A DNA stretch of 28,547 bases. It comes from Sergeia podlipaevii (taxonomy: Eukaryota > Euglenozoa > Kinetoplastea > Trypanosomatida > Trypanosomatidae). Below the pieces are notes generated by a model, which was not told the origin of the DNA, searched no databases, and was given only the letters and a program-made list of their open reading frames with translations. Shown one piece after another: positions 1-8,994 of this stretch (position 1 is its first letter; each line of letters begins with the position of its first letter). Location of the stretch: positions 1 through 28,547 of the forward strand of contig JASANZ010001974.1 of NCBI GenBank assembly GCA_030849805.1. The letters are read 5' to 3'. Made by a program: the position numbers and the translations under genes.

Positions 1-134
1 TCCGCACCGAAGATCTCACCGTTGACCTCGTTGCCAAGGCGGTAGTCCTGCAGCTGCACACGGCGGAGCACTTCATCAGTGATCTCGAACTGCTTGACGG
101 TGCCGTTACGGGGGTAGGCGATGTTGAGCTTCAT
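1..134 (-). CDS. RPS6: 40S ribosomal protein S6 (eS6), N-terminal part, cut by window edge
   Basis: This is a component of the small cytosolic ribosomal subunit. Translating the minus strand from the ATG at 134 gives 44 codons beginning MKLNIAYPRNGTVKQFEI and continuing into the LQDYRLGNEVNGEIFG segment. This matches the start of eukaryotic eS6, where MKLNI is almost invariant, and the variant that follows looks like the trypanosomatid form. The rest of the gene lies beyond base 1. The start is well supported: a strong minus-strand T/C tract ends about 40 bases upstream and is followed by AG at 164-163, giving a predicted leader of 28 nt. The codons are rich in C and G at third positions, as expected for a highly expressed gene. 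Identity is from recognition of the family N-terminus; only this fragment can be checked. Confidence 0.9.
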   Translation of the reverse strand, partial: MKLNIAYPRNGTVKQFEITDEVLRRVQLQDYRLGNEVNGEIFGA

Positions 135-707
135 TTCTGAAACAAGGACTTGGAGCTACACACTAAAATGTTGAGTTCAAAAAGGAAAAAAAAGATGGAA
201 AAAAAAGAATTAAAAAAGTTATGGAGTAACGACGATATCAACAGAAGAACAGAAGGGAGGAAAAAAAAAATATGTATGCAATCAGTGAACATAACTTCAC
301 AGCAAACCATATTTGCCTGAGTGCGTGTACTTAAACTGTTCCTTGTTTATATAGTGACCGAAGCAGATCCACCAAGACAGAAAAGAAAAAAGGCATTTAA
401 TGCGTGTCACAGTTAAACGAGAACAAAAAGAAGAAGAAGAAGAGGCAAGCAACAAAGGAGCACAAAAAACACCTACTCGTGTAAAATGAGGAAAAAAAAA
501 ACGAACGCTGACCAGCTCGCATTAACCTTCTCGCAGTAGTTTTATAAAAGCAGCTAAAGAAGCGTAACTATGACAGCTGTATGACTCAAAGAAAAGGGAA
601 AAAAAACGCATACAAAGCATAGCAGCAGAAACCACTCACCCCCTCCCCTCCTCCCTCCCTCCTCCTCCACCTCCTCTTTCCTTTCCTCCTTCTCTTTGGA
701 CTCGAAT
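135..707. other. Intergenic region between the 943-residue gene and RPS6
   Basis: These 573 bases are A-rich on the plus strand, hence T/C-rich on the transcribed minus strand. They should hold the 3' UTR of the 943-residue gene and the splice region of RPS6. The stretch around 640-700 is plus-strand C/T-rich (minus-strand GGA-rich). No RNA gene or second coding region was seen; the short open frames overlapping it are compositionally driven. Confidence 0.5.
163..217 (-). promoter_or_regulatory. Polypyrimidine tract and trans-splice acceptor of RPS6
   Basis: On the minus strand, 217-179 is almost pure T/C. The first AG after it is at 164-163. This is the normal signal for spliced-leader addition in trypanosomatids and would leave a 28-nt 5' UTR before the ATG at 134. 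Later AGs exist, so the exact site is inferred. Confidence 0.6.
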
Positions 708-3539
708 TTATCCAACATGCACGGTCCCTTTAACCTCCCAGGAGGCAAAAGCACGCTGGCGTCTAAAGTCTATTGCTAGGCCTCCGCCAGCCGTCAGGGT
801 GGCTCTGTTCTGCAGACAGTACACGAAATGCGCAGCGAGCTCTGTCAGTACAAGTCCATGTTGAGCGTGGTACATCATAAGAGAGGACATCGCTCCGAGT
901 CCGGTCAGTGCTGGAGCTGTGGAATCCTCGTGAGAAGTGGGCACCAACGCGGCTGAAAGAGGTGAAGAAGAGCGGGGCAAGACATGCGTACTACCACCAC
1001 CGCCGCCAACAAGTGCCTGAGAAGAAGTGATGTCGTGACCAATGCGGACAGCAGCAGTTGGAGCAGAATCAGCCAGTGGCACTGAGTCTCCAAAGACCTC
1101 CAGGCGTGTACGGCACAGTGCGCCAAGGCGTGCCAGTACTGACCCGCGTGGTGTTTCAGATAGTCCCGTCGTCTCCATGCCGTTCGTGGCGCAGTTCTCT
1201 GCACCGTCCGTCCCTTTTTTGTGCGAAGGGGCAGCAATACCACCCGCAACGCAAGAGACTTCGGCTGTCTGAAGCGCGCACGTGCATATTGCCTGGTACA
1301 GACACCCCAGCACTGGCAGCGCGTAGTAGCGTATATCTACCAGCCCTCCCGCCACCAGTGCACTGCCCACCTCGGCACCCTCCTCCACGTATCCCCGCCC
1401 AAGCAGTGTGTGGAGTAAGTGACATACCTGTGCGTGAGGGATCTCAGAAAGCAGGAGCTGGTACTTGTGAGAGCGCACGGCTGTGCGGGCACGCAGCTCA
1501 CGTCGCCACGCTGGTTCCGCAACACGCTCCGGAAAACAACCCTCACGACTGGCACAGAGAAGCAGCAAGCGGCTCAGCACGCTGGCGCCGAGTCGCACGG
1601 TGTCATCTGCGTGCTCTGCACCAATACGCATTGCACCTTCGCTGTAGCGGCCAGTGCTGCCCTCACTTCTAAAGCCATCCATTTGAGCAGGCAAGATAAG
1701 ATCAATCACGCCATTCAGCGCCGCCGCTAGCGCTGCCGTCTTTTCTGCGCGGGACGCATCCCTCTCAGCGACCATCACCTCCGTGAGCGGCCGCCCCTCA
1801 GGCACCATGGAGGCTGCTAGTGCATCAATGTTTGCCACAGAAAGGAGCAAAGAAAGGTCGCGCACGCTCTCATCTAACTGCGGCCGTGCAGTGGCAGCTC
1901 GTGCAACGCGTGTGATGTAATCAAGCATGCGCGCATAGAGAACGGCGTTGCTCGTCACTGTCGGCACAAATCTGGAGGCACGCGGCGGCACTGCTGACAA
2001 AAGAGAGAAGGAGGAAGCGGAAAGGGACATTGAAGGAGAGAAGCCATGGTCTCCGCCACAAGTCGCACGCAAGGACTCAAGCAATACCCTTGCAAGGACA
2101 TCACAACATTTTGGAGATTGATGCTTTAAGAAGGTATCTGGCAGCGTTGTGAGCAGCTGGGCAATGATGCCCTCGGAGAGCGTGGTGGCAAGAAATTCAA
2201 TCCCGCTCCTGCTCAGCTCATCCAGTATTGAGAACAAGCTACCCAGGTCATTCTCCGTGAGTAAGCAATGAGCCTGCCAGCGTATAAAGTGACGGTATGT
2301 AGCTTGTGACCACACGCCGCAACTGTCCTTTTCCGCCATCAAGGTCGAAGGTCTGTCAGAGACACTCATAGACGGAGGTAGTATGATTGGTACGCCACAC
2401 CGAAAAGAAATATCCTGCCACATGACTAGCCACAAGTGCTCTGCTGTCATGAGTGAAGCATCCTCAATGAATAATGCATCTGTGAGAGCTACAGGCACGG
2501 GAGCTGCCCCTGTGTGCTCGCTGCGAGTTTGCTCTGTGTTCACGGTTGGTAAGACACTTGCACCTTGACGCTGCCGTAGCCGTTGCTGCTGACGCTGGCA
2601 ATAAGCAGAACAAAAGGCAGCAAGGGCACCTCCAACAGCAGGTGCGGCATCGTGGCTGCCGTACTGCAAGGCGGAACAAGCCAGCTGAGCAGCACTCTCT
2701 CTAGACGAAGCAACGCAGAGTCCACACAGAGCAAGCGTAAGCCGCTGTTCCTGTTGCTGGCGTTGTTGGTTATCAAGTAGGGCAAACCCAGAGTGCTGGC
2801 TGCTCTCACTGAGGGCCTTCGCGAGGTGGGAAAGAACAGATCTTGCGATACTGCCCATCGCCTCCTGCGCGGTGTCTGGTGCGGAGGCAGCGTCAGCCAC
2901 CTTACTTTTGCTCCTGCGTCCCCGCTGTCGAGTTGTGGTGATACCATGCAACTGCTGCTGCTGTTGTTGTGCTGCGTCCCCGCCTAAGAAGTAACGTGCT
3001 ATCCATGGAGGCCAGTGGGTGGACGGCGCCACCACCGCCGCACACGCACACATAGCAGCGAACAGCGGTTCAGAGGCAACAAGGGGGTCCGCGAGTAGCT
3101 CGCACAGAACTTGTCTGGACGCAGCTGCAAGGTCTTTGTCTCTTCCTTCGCCGCCAGTGACTGCGAGGCAGCGAATCAACGCAGCGACAGTAACGTGTGG
3201 ACTGCGACTGTTGACACTTGCGTATAGAGAGAGTGTATACGGCGCCATCGCGGAGGAGGACAGCAAAGAAGAGTTCAGTGATGTCGGCGCAGGCGCGCCA
3301 GGGCAGGCGACCTGTACTGAGCTGCGGATGGAGCTGCATGGTGGGAGGTGGCGGCGGCGACAGTTTGGCCGTGCATGAGCGCTGGAGATGATACCAGGCC
3401 CTGCAGGCAATGTTTGCTGTGAAGATGAAGCACTTCTGCTATTGGTGCTGCCAATGTATGCGGCTGAAAATGTTGACGATGAGCCCGCTTTCAAAGGGTT
3501 TCTCAGCAAACTATGAAGAACTCTGCCCCAGTTAAACAT
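708..3539 (-). CDS. Unknown 943-residue protein, probably mitochondrial
   Basis: I do not recognise a family. The N-terminus (MFNWGRVLHSLLRNPLKAG) has basic residues R6, R13 and K17 spaced among hydrophobic ones, no acidic residue, and is followed by a Ser/Ala/Thr-rich stretch, which resembles a mitochondrial presequence. The remainder is rich in Ala and Leu and looks largely helical. Short segments such as residues near 710-735 (HLLHTLLGRGYVEEG...) recall a pentatricopeptide-type helical repeat, but I would not assign the family. There is a six-Gln tract at residues 191-196 and several low-complexity Ser/Gly-rich stretches near the C-terminus. The start is an ATG 55 nt downstream of a good splice acceptor. 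It may be a trypanosomatid-specific mitochondrial RNA-processing or ribosome-assembly factor; that is a guess from composition alone. Confidence 0.8.
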   Translation of the reverse strand: MFNWGRVLHSLLRNPLKAGSSSTFSAAYIGSTNSRSASSSQQTLPAGPGIISSAHARPNCRRRHLPPCSSIRSSVQVACPGAPAPTSLNSSLLSSSAMAPYTLSLYASVNSRSPHVTVAALIRCLAVTGGEGRDKDLAAASRQVLCELLADPLVASEPLFAAMCACAAVVAPSTHWPPWIARYFLGGDAAQQQQQQLHGITTTRQRGRRSKSKVADAASAPDTAQEAMGSIARSVLSHLAKALSESSQHSGFALLDNQQRQQQEQRLTLALCGLCVASSRESAAQLACSALQYGSHDAAPAVGGALAAFCSAYCQRQQQRLRQRQGASVLPTVNTEQTRSEHTGAAPVPVALTDALFIEDASLMTAEHLWLVMWQDISFRCGVPIILPPSMSVSDRPSTLMAEKDSCGVWSQATYRHFIRWQAHCLLTENDLGSLFSILDELSRSGIEFLATTLSEGIIAQLLTTLPDTFLKHQSPKCCDVLARVLLESLRATCGGDHGFSPSMSLSASSFSLLSAVPPRASRFVPTVTSNAVLYARMLDYITRVARAATARPQLDESVRDLSLLLSVANIDALAASMVPEGRPLTEVMVAERDASRAEKTAALAAALNGVIDLILPAQMDGFRSEGSTGRYSEGAMRIGAEHADDTVRLGASVLSRLLLLCASREGCFPERVAEPAWRRELRARTAVRSHKYQLLLSEIPHAQVCHLLHTLLGRGYVEEGAEVGSALVAGGLVDIRYYALPVLGCLYQAICTCALQTAEVSCVAGGIAAPSHKKGTDGAENCATNGMETTGLSETPRGSVLARLGALCRTRLEVFGDSVPLADSAPTAAVRIGHDITSSQALVGGGGGSTHVLPRSSSPLSAALVPTSHEDSTAPALTGLGAMSSLMMYHAQHGLVLTELAAHFVYCLQNRATLTAGGGLAIDFRRQRAFASWEVKGTVHVG
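2952..2969 (-). repeat. CAG/CAA tract encoding six Gln in the 943-residue protein
   Basis: Six consecutive Gln codons encode residues 191-196 of the unknown 943-residue protein. Confidence 0.8.
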
Positions 3540-4293
3540 GTGAGACTAAATGCAAAATATGTTGCTATATATAAAAAAAACTAGAGACTGCACACTGGCA
3601 TGCAAAGAAGATGAAGAAGAAGAAGAAAACAAAAAGGGAAGAAAAACAAAAAAGAATGGTGATATGATCAGGTGTATATATGTGTGGACGTGGGATAAGC
3701 AAGCATACATGTAGATACAACAATAAGAAATGGCTTCCACCCAACTATCAGCAAGATGAGAGAAATGTGTTCTCCTCAGCTTTTTTGCAGCGCTAAACTG
3801 TGTAGCCTCTCTCTCTCTGTGTGTGTGTTTGTGTGCATGTCGTTAGCTATGACTCTTTCCCGAGTACATGTTAATCGCTTATAAATCCTCAGCCACCCTA
3901 GCCCCCCCCCCCTCTTCTTCAAATGCTTCAGTCGATCTTTCCTTCCCTCTCAAAAAGTCACCAAAGAAGATTTCTTCTTTGAGAGAGAATCAGAAAAAAA
4001 ATGAGTCAGCTTTATCAGGTGGACCTTTATACCACAAAAACGTCAATATAAATATATATAGAGAGAAAAAAAAAAAAGAATTATTAATGTGCTTGTGCGC
4101 ACTTAAACAACAGTTATGCTTTCACTTTCTTTCACTCTTCACACGCTGACGTGCCTCCTACTTGTGATTCATATCATGGCACCATATGTCCAAAGAAGCA
4201 GAAGCATCACTCTCTCTCTCTCTCCTTCACTCCCTCCTCTCCCCCTCTCAAAAGATAAGAAATATTATATTTATATATTTCTCTTTTCTCTCC
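3540..4293. other. Intergenic region between UTP6 and the 943-residue gene
   Basis: The region is 754 bases long and should contain the UTP6 3' UTR and the splice signals of the next gene. Simple-sequence stretches are visible: a CT run turning into a GT run around 3807-3827, a C run near 3902-3912, and a CT run at 4209-4224. I saw no RNA gene and no convincing coding region. Confidence 0.5.
3595..3656 (-). promoter_or_regulatory. Polypyrimidine tract and trans-splice acceptor of the 943-residue gene
   Basis: The minus strand at 3656-3604 is a roughly 50-base T/C tract. The first AG is at 3596-3595, predicting a 55-nt leader with no upstream ATG. An ATG lies between tract and acceptor and would be removed. 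Confidence 0.6.
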
Positions 4294-7239
4294 TTAGACA
4301 GAGTTAGAGAGCTTGACAAGCAGAATCTGTGGAGCCAGGGCAAAGCGACGCGCACGCTCCACCACCGCCTTGGATCGTACAAGATCCTTGACAACCTCAC
4401 GCTCAAAAGTCGCGTAGGCAACCCAGTCAACAGCGTTCAGCATGCGCGGCACATCCGGTGAGATGTTCTGCTCCTGCTTAGTGCTCCCTCGCGGCTTGCC
4501 TTCGTACACAACAGGGGCAAAGAACTCAAGATGCTTAGTGAAGCCATAAAGAGCCAGTACCGTCTCGTGAGCAGCACGAGCCACCTTGATCGACTCTGCA
4601 GCAGAGCTCGGCGTACCAGCTGTCCTAGAGTACACCGCTACCGCCTCCAGAAACGGAATTATCATGTTCGCGAGGCAGTGTCTAGGCAACGGCTGGCAGC
4701 GGCGAGCCTCACTGAGGAGCTCCTGCATGTCGGTCACCCACGCGTCACTCCCCTTTGCGCCTGCGGCTTTCATAGCAGTCACAAGCTCCTCTCGGACAAA
4801 CCGCTTGAGGCCAGTAAGGCTGTGCAAGTGGCTGCGGAAAAGTGCAGAAATACCTTCGACACGCTCCCACTCTGCGCCAGTACTCAGAGAACCATGTGAA
4901 ACGCCTGCGAGGAAGTGCATGCCTGCTGCAGCGTAGTTGGAAAAGGAACGATCGCTCCCCGCATTTTTCTGCATTCGCCGCCTATCATCATCATCCCCTT
5001 CATCGCTATCACTATCGCTATCAGAGGAAGAAGCAACAGCAGCGAAAGAGCTTCCGGCTTGCTCGTTAGGTGCGGGGCGCCTGGAATCTATCACCTCCAG
5101 CGCATTATACAACCGCCACAGCAGCACAGGCGTAGCCTCATCAGTGGTAAAGTCAATGGCATTCTTGCGCAGCAACAGAACGTCCCTCTCTGCTTCGGTG
5201 CTTTGCGCGGAAATCTCAGCGGAGCTCGTCCTCTTCCTACCAGGCGACTGTGCAGCCGGAATTGGAGAAGAAGAAATACTAGCACTAGCAGGTGCTTCAG
5301 AGATAAGCCTATGCCGCCTAAGCAACGCGATCACAGCATCAACTCTGCGAGCCTTAGAAGCTGCCAGGGCCTTCTCATCCTTTGCATCGCACTCCATCTC
5401 CTCTTTGCGGAGCCACAGGATGATGCCCTCGATTTCGTCCTCAGTGAGGCCCTTGTTCTGCCCCTGCACCTTGTCAGAGCGAGCAGGAGATAACGCAGAA
5501 CCGCTACTGGCGACACCAGCAACACTAGAAGCCACCTCACGCAGCACATCACGATCCTCAGCAAGGAGGAAACGGCCCAGAGCCTGTACTGGCCACTGCT
5601 GCCTCTGCTCGTGCGATTCACCTTCAGTCTTGGCCTTGGAGCGGGACGGTGCCGCCTCGCTGGCAGCCAGGCGGGCCATGTGAAAAAGTGCCTCGGCACG
5701 CGCCTCGGCCTCGGCGAGCAGCTGCTGCGCCTCCTGGGAAGCCCCAGCGCCTCTCTTCGCTGCCTTCCTCTTGCCCTTCTTCGTCTCGCTCTCTTCCTCC
5801 TCAGCAGAAGCACCACCGTTGCTGCACAACCAGTCCGCCACCTGTGCGAGCTCTACCATGCTGCTGTCGCTCTGAGAAGCCCGCATCAGAGCGCCACTCA
5901 CGCGAGAGACCGCCTTGGCGCGGCCCACAGCAACCAGCGCCTTCAGTAGCTCGCAGGTCCCCTCTACCACCCCCTGGGAGGTTGCAGAGAAGGAGAGGCT
6001 TGCTGGTCTGCTCCTGCTCTTAGCTGCAGAACCAGTCGGTGCCACAAAGGCAATAAGAGAGAGCAGGGAGCTCATGGCGGCATGATCGCGCGCCTGATGG
6101 GCAATCTGCTGTGCGAGCTTCTTGTCACCGCCGGCGCTCACGCTGGCGACAGAAACACCCAAGTTGTCCAAGTACTCCACAGCGCTGCAAAGGGGCTTGG
6201 CAAAGCGATTCGTGAGAATGTCGGGCAATGTGAGGTATGACCTGCACACCGCATGCATCCCCTCTCTCCATTGAACCTGTACCTTTTGGCTGATATTGCT
6301 CCCCTCTCCGTTGGTGACGCAAACAAACATCTTTTGGGCCGCCTCAGTGACGATCTCGCGGACTATCCCGGCGGCAAATACGTGCTCGCCTGCTACACAA
6401 AGAAGCTGGCTGGCAAGAGCAGGGCTGCTAGCAGGGCCGGTAAGAGCCTCCTGTACCACAGTCTGAGCCAACGCAAGGTCAAGAAGAATGCTACCCATCG
6501 CTGCGTTCTCTGCGCGTAACTTCTCCGAGGGTTTCCCATCCTCCGCATCACCAGCGGCTGCACCTTCTCCTTCGGCCCCAGCCATTTGCTTTCGCTTTCG
6601 ATTCATATCCTTCTTGTGCAGCTCTTCCTTGCGCTCTTCAATGAGACCGTGAAGCAGGCGAGCAGCAAAGTGCAGCTCAATCTTGAGTGCACAGGCCCAC
6701 ACCTGCGGCTCTGCCGCCATCGTGACGAGTGCCTGCTGCGCAATAGCTCGACCATTATCCACGTTTCTCTGCGAAAGACTCTCCCACTCAGCCGCCTCTA
6801 CCCAGACATCAGCGCGGGTTGGGTTCTTGATCAAAAGCTCCGCGTAGAGCTTACTAAGACTGCTGTGCAGTTGATAGTGCTTCATGAAGAGAACACATTC
6901 ACGCCTCAGCGTCTCCCGCTCTTTGGGGTTGCGTAAATTTTTTAGACCAATTTTATATATGCTCTCTACCCGCTCAACAATAGACCAACGATGCTTAAGA
7001 CTTACCTTTGTCGTGACGCAGTACAACCTCAGGCGCTCCTCGAGACCAAGTTCGTATTTGACTGCATCCTGTACATCAAGCAGAAGCAGTGGTTTCGCCA
7101 CAAGGCGGTACTCCCAGTGGGTGCGTTGACGAGACACCTCAAGAGACTCCTCACGCGTAAGAAAGCCCACTGTGAAGTACTCATCCAGTGCGGGGATGAG
7201 CTTCTCAAGACGAGTTTCGATGGCGCGTGCGCGGGCCAT
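4294..7239 (-). CDS. UTP6: U3 snoRNP-associated protein 6 (UTP6), HAT-repeat SSU processome protein
   Basis: UTP6 is a nucleolar subunit of the UTP-B module of the small-subunit processome, which acts on pre-18S rRNA. Residues 1-120 match the family's N-terminal domain: the glutamate/leucine-rich helix, then R39-x-x-x-HWEYRL (41-46), a 'KYELGLEERLRLY' helix at 61-73 and the WSIVERVESIYKIGLK helix. Residues about 115-210 read as HAT repeats (the 'LYAELLIKNPTRADVWVEAAEWE' pattern). The C-terminal part again looks like helical repeats (HLEFFAPVVYEGK..., then EREVVKDL near the end). At 981 residues it is much longer than the roughly 440-600 residues of yeast and human UTP6; the extra length is Ala/Glu/Lys-rich linker with an acidic DSDSDSDSDEGDDDD tract near residue 740. 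The start ATG has a good acceptor 55 nt upstream. Family assignment is firm for the N-terminus. Confidence 0.85.
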   Translation of the reverse strand: MARARAIETRLEKLIPALDEYFTVGFLTREESLEVSRQRTHWEYRLVAKPLLLLDVQDAVKYELGLEERLRLYCVTTKVSLKHRWSIVERVESIYKIGLKNLRNPKERETLRRECVLFMKHYQLHSSLSKLYAELLIKNPTRADVWVEAAEWESLSQRNVDNGRAIAQQALVTMAAEPQVWACALKIELHFAARLLHGLIEERKEELHKKDMNRKRKQMAGAEGEGAAAGDAEDGKPSEKLRAENAAMGSILLDLALAQTVVQEALTGPASSPALASQLLCVAGEHVFAAGIVREIVTEAAQKMFVCVTNGEGSNISQKVQVQWREGMHAVCRSYLTLPDILTNRFAKPLCSAVEYLDNLGVSVASVSAGGDKKLAQQIAHQARDHAAMSSLLSLIAFVAPTGSAAKSRSRPASLSFSATSQGVVEGTCELLKALVAVGRAKAVSRVSGALMRASQSDSSMVELAQVADWLCSNGGASAEEEESETKKGKRKAAKRGAGASQEAQQLLAEAEARAEALFHMARLAASEAAPSRSKAKTEGESHEQRQQWPVQALGRFLLAEDRDVLREVASSVAGVASSGSALSPARSDKVQGQNKGLTEDEIEGIILWLRKEEMECDAKDEKALAASKARRVDAVIALLRRHRLISEAPASASISSSPIPAAQSPGRKRTSSAEISAQSTEAERDVLLLRKNAIDFTTDEATPVLLWRLYNALEVIDSRRPAPNEQAGSSFAAVASSSDSDSDSDEGDDDDRRRMQKNAGSDRSFSNYAAAGMHFLAGVSHGSLSTGAEWERVEGISALFRSHLHSLTGLKRFVREELVTAMKAAGAKGSDAWVTDMQELLSEARRCQPLPRHCLANMIIPFLEAVAVYSRTAGTPSSAAESIKVARAAHETVLALYGFTKHLEFFAPVVYEGKPRGSTKQEQNISPDVPRMLNAVDWVAYATFEREVVKDLVRSKAVVERARRFALAPQILLVKLSNSV

Positions 7240-7294
7240 GACTAGAGTTCACGGTATACTGAAGGATTTGAGAGCCCGTGGTTGTGCGTGTGTG

Positions 7295-7337
7295 CTAATG
7301 TAGAAAAAGTTTAAAAAAATGGGGGTAAAGAAACAAA
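7295..7337 (-). promoter_or_regulatory. Polypyrimidine tract and trans-splice acceptor of UTP6
   Basis: The minus strand at 7337-7300 is T/C-rich and the next AG is at 7296-7295. This predicts a 55-nt 5' UTR without an upstream ATG. Confidence 0.55.
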
Positions 7338-8100
7338 TGGCAAATCCACTAGTCGGTTTATTTTTCGCTCTGAAATTGCCTTCCTCTCTTGATTCCTTGT
7401 GTTGTCGCACCTCAAAGAAAAAGGGAGGAAAGTAAAAGACGGTGAAATGTGAAGCAATACCACTTAAGAGGGAGAAAAAAAAAAAAAGAAGAAAAGACCT
7501 ATTTGCTCGCAGGGAATTCCGGCAGTTGTGTTAATGGCCAACAGTCAGCGCAACGCTTTCTCGCATGCAAGTCCAAAATGTAAATATACTTCTTAACTTT
7601 TTTCTTTTCTTTATATATCATTAATGATTAAAATGATAGTAAAGTACTTGTATGTGATGACTGAAACCCGATAAAATACAAAAACAAAGCGCTCACTTAC
7701 AACAGCCCCGCTCCAGTAGTTCCACTCTTTGGACTACAATTCGACTGCGTCACTATACGTCACATCGTAGACAATCAACTGACGCATCACTACTGCTTGT
7801 TGGTTGGCAGGAAGGAAAAAAAAAAAACAAAGTCCGTACTAATATCAAACTTCTCATATATCTTTTGTCAATATCTCTTTTTCTTTTTTTAGTCTAAAGT
7901 TGGAAGAAAACGCCGACTGGCATTCCTTCCAGTCTGTAGTCACTTAATGCAAAGTTGATTTCTTCTTAATATATCAAACAAAAAGATAATGAAAATTGAG
8001 CAAGTGCCAAAAGTCTGCTTTCCTTCAGCACTCTATTGTAAAGCACTTGCGATGTTGCTTATTGCTGCTTTTTAAAAATAAACTTCAAAAGAATGTATAC

Positions 8101-8120
8101 ATATATATATATATATATAT
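8101..8120. repeat. AT dinucleotide microsatellite
   Basis: Ten tandem AT units lie in the presumed 3' UTR of the TPR-CHAT gene. They are self-complementary and could form a hairpin in RNA. The count may be unreliable in assembly. Confidence 0.85.
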
Positions 8121-8549
8121 GTAGTTTTCATAAAAATTGCGGTGGTTCTCGAACGTTCGAGTCTGGAATATAGACAAAACTATTCGTAGGCCTGCATCTG
8201 AGGTCCACGTGCACACCACATACACTTCTCTAGCACAACAAACACAATCATTTCATTAACATATATTGAAGCATCTGATTGTCCTTCCTTGTTTTCTCAA
8301 GCATTCCTCTCCTTCTTCCTATTCTGATAAAGGAGAGAGAAACGATAAACTTCAAAGCAATATATATAAAGCAAACCACCTTTCACCATACCCATTCATC
8401 AAACTGATTTTCTTTTAAGAATAAAAGACGTTGAAAAGCTGGAGGTAACTTCGATGGTGTCATCACAACTTGAACCTTTTGAAAAAAAATTAATTTGCAA
8501 CTGTAACGATAAAGTCAAAAAAATAAATGTTGTATTGGGAGTGAGGACG

Positions 8550-8563
8550 CACACACACACACA
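8550..8563. repeat. CA dinucleotide repeat
   Basis: Seven CA units on the plus strand, read as GU in the transcript, within the TPR-CHAT 3' UTR. Confidence 0.75.
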
Positions 8564-8994
8564 TTGATAAAAAAAAGCAAAAAGAAACATTAAAAAAAGC
8601 GCTTTCAGATTGTTTGCTTTTTTTTTTACAAAGGAAAGATCAAGAAAGTTTTCTGATCTTCAACCAAGCAAGAACATCACGTTACAGAAAAAAAAAGCGT
8701 GTAGTAGTAATATGTGGAGCGTAAACTTCTCAGACTTGTTTAACGTTTTCAAGGAAAGACACAAGATATCTCCTCTGAGATGTAAATATCAATTGCCGTT
8801 TTAAGTGTTAGTTTTTATATTTCTCTCTTTTTTTTTTTTTGCGAAACATCGAAAGCTAAGTCCTGTATTTCTAAGCCAAAAAAGCATAAATATATTATCT
8901 CTTGCTTTTCTTCAGCAAACTCTGTAATGATTATTTATCTAATTTTTTCTTTTTTTTAAAGCAGCGACACCCGGACATTCTGCTATCATTTCAC

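Larger units (their letters stand above)
7240..8994. other. Long A+T-rich intergenic region, mostly 3' UTR of the TPR-CHAT gene
   Basis: At 1755 bases this is the longest non-coding stretch here. On the minus strand it begins right after the TPR-CHAT stop codon and ends with the UTP6 splice signals. It has many homopolymer A/T runs, a 10-unit AT microsatellite (8101-8120), a 7-unit CA repeat (8550-8563) and a 14-base perfect palindrome (8148-8161). Open frames in it are short and reflect homopolymers. I looked for tRNA T-loop and C/D snoRNA box patterns and found nothing convincing. Confidence 0.5.

Noticed and set aside
1058..1672. A 204-codon plus-strand frame
   Set aside because: It is antisense to the 943-residue gene, has no recognisable family, and no plus-strand gene is supported elsewhere.
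4937..5683. A 248-codon plus-strand frame, Ser/Ala/Leu-rich
   Set aside because: It is antisense to the low-complexity part of UTP6, whose Ala/Glu/Ser codons read as open frames on the other strand.
7650..7670. C-box-like and D-box-like motifs suggesting a C/D snoRNA
   Set aside because: The two motifs are nearly adjacent, leaving no room for a guide sequence, and no terminal stem is present.
8148..8161. A perfect 14-base palindrome as a protein-binding site
   Set aside because: One or two such palindromes are expected by chance in a window of this size; listed only as part of the long gap.
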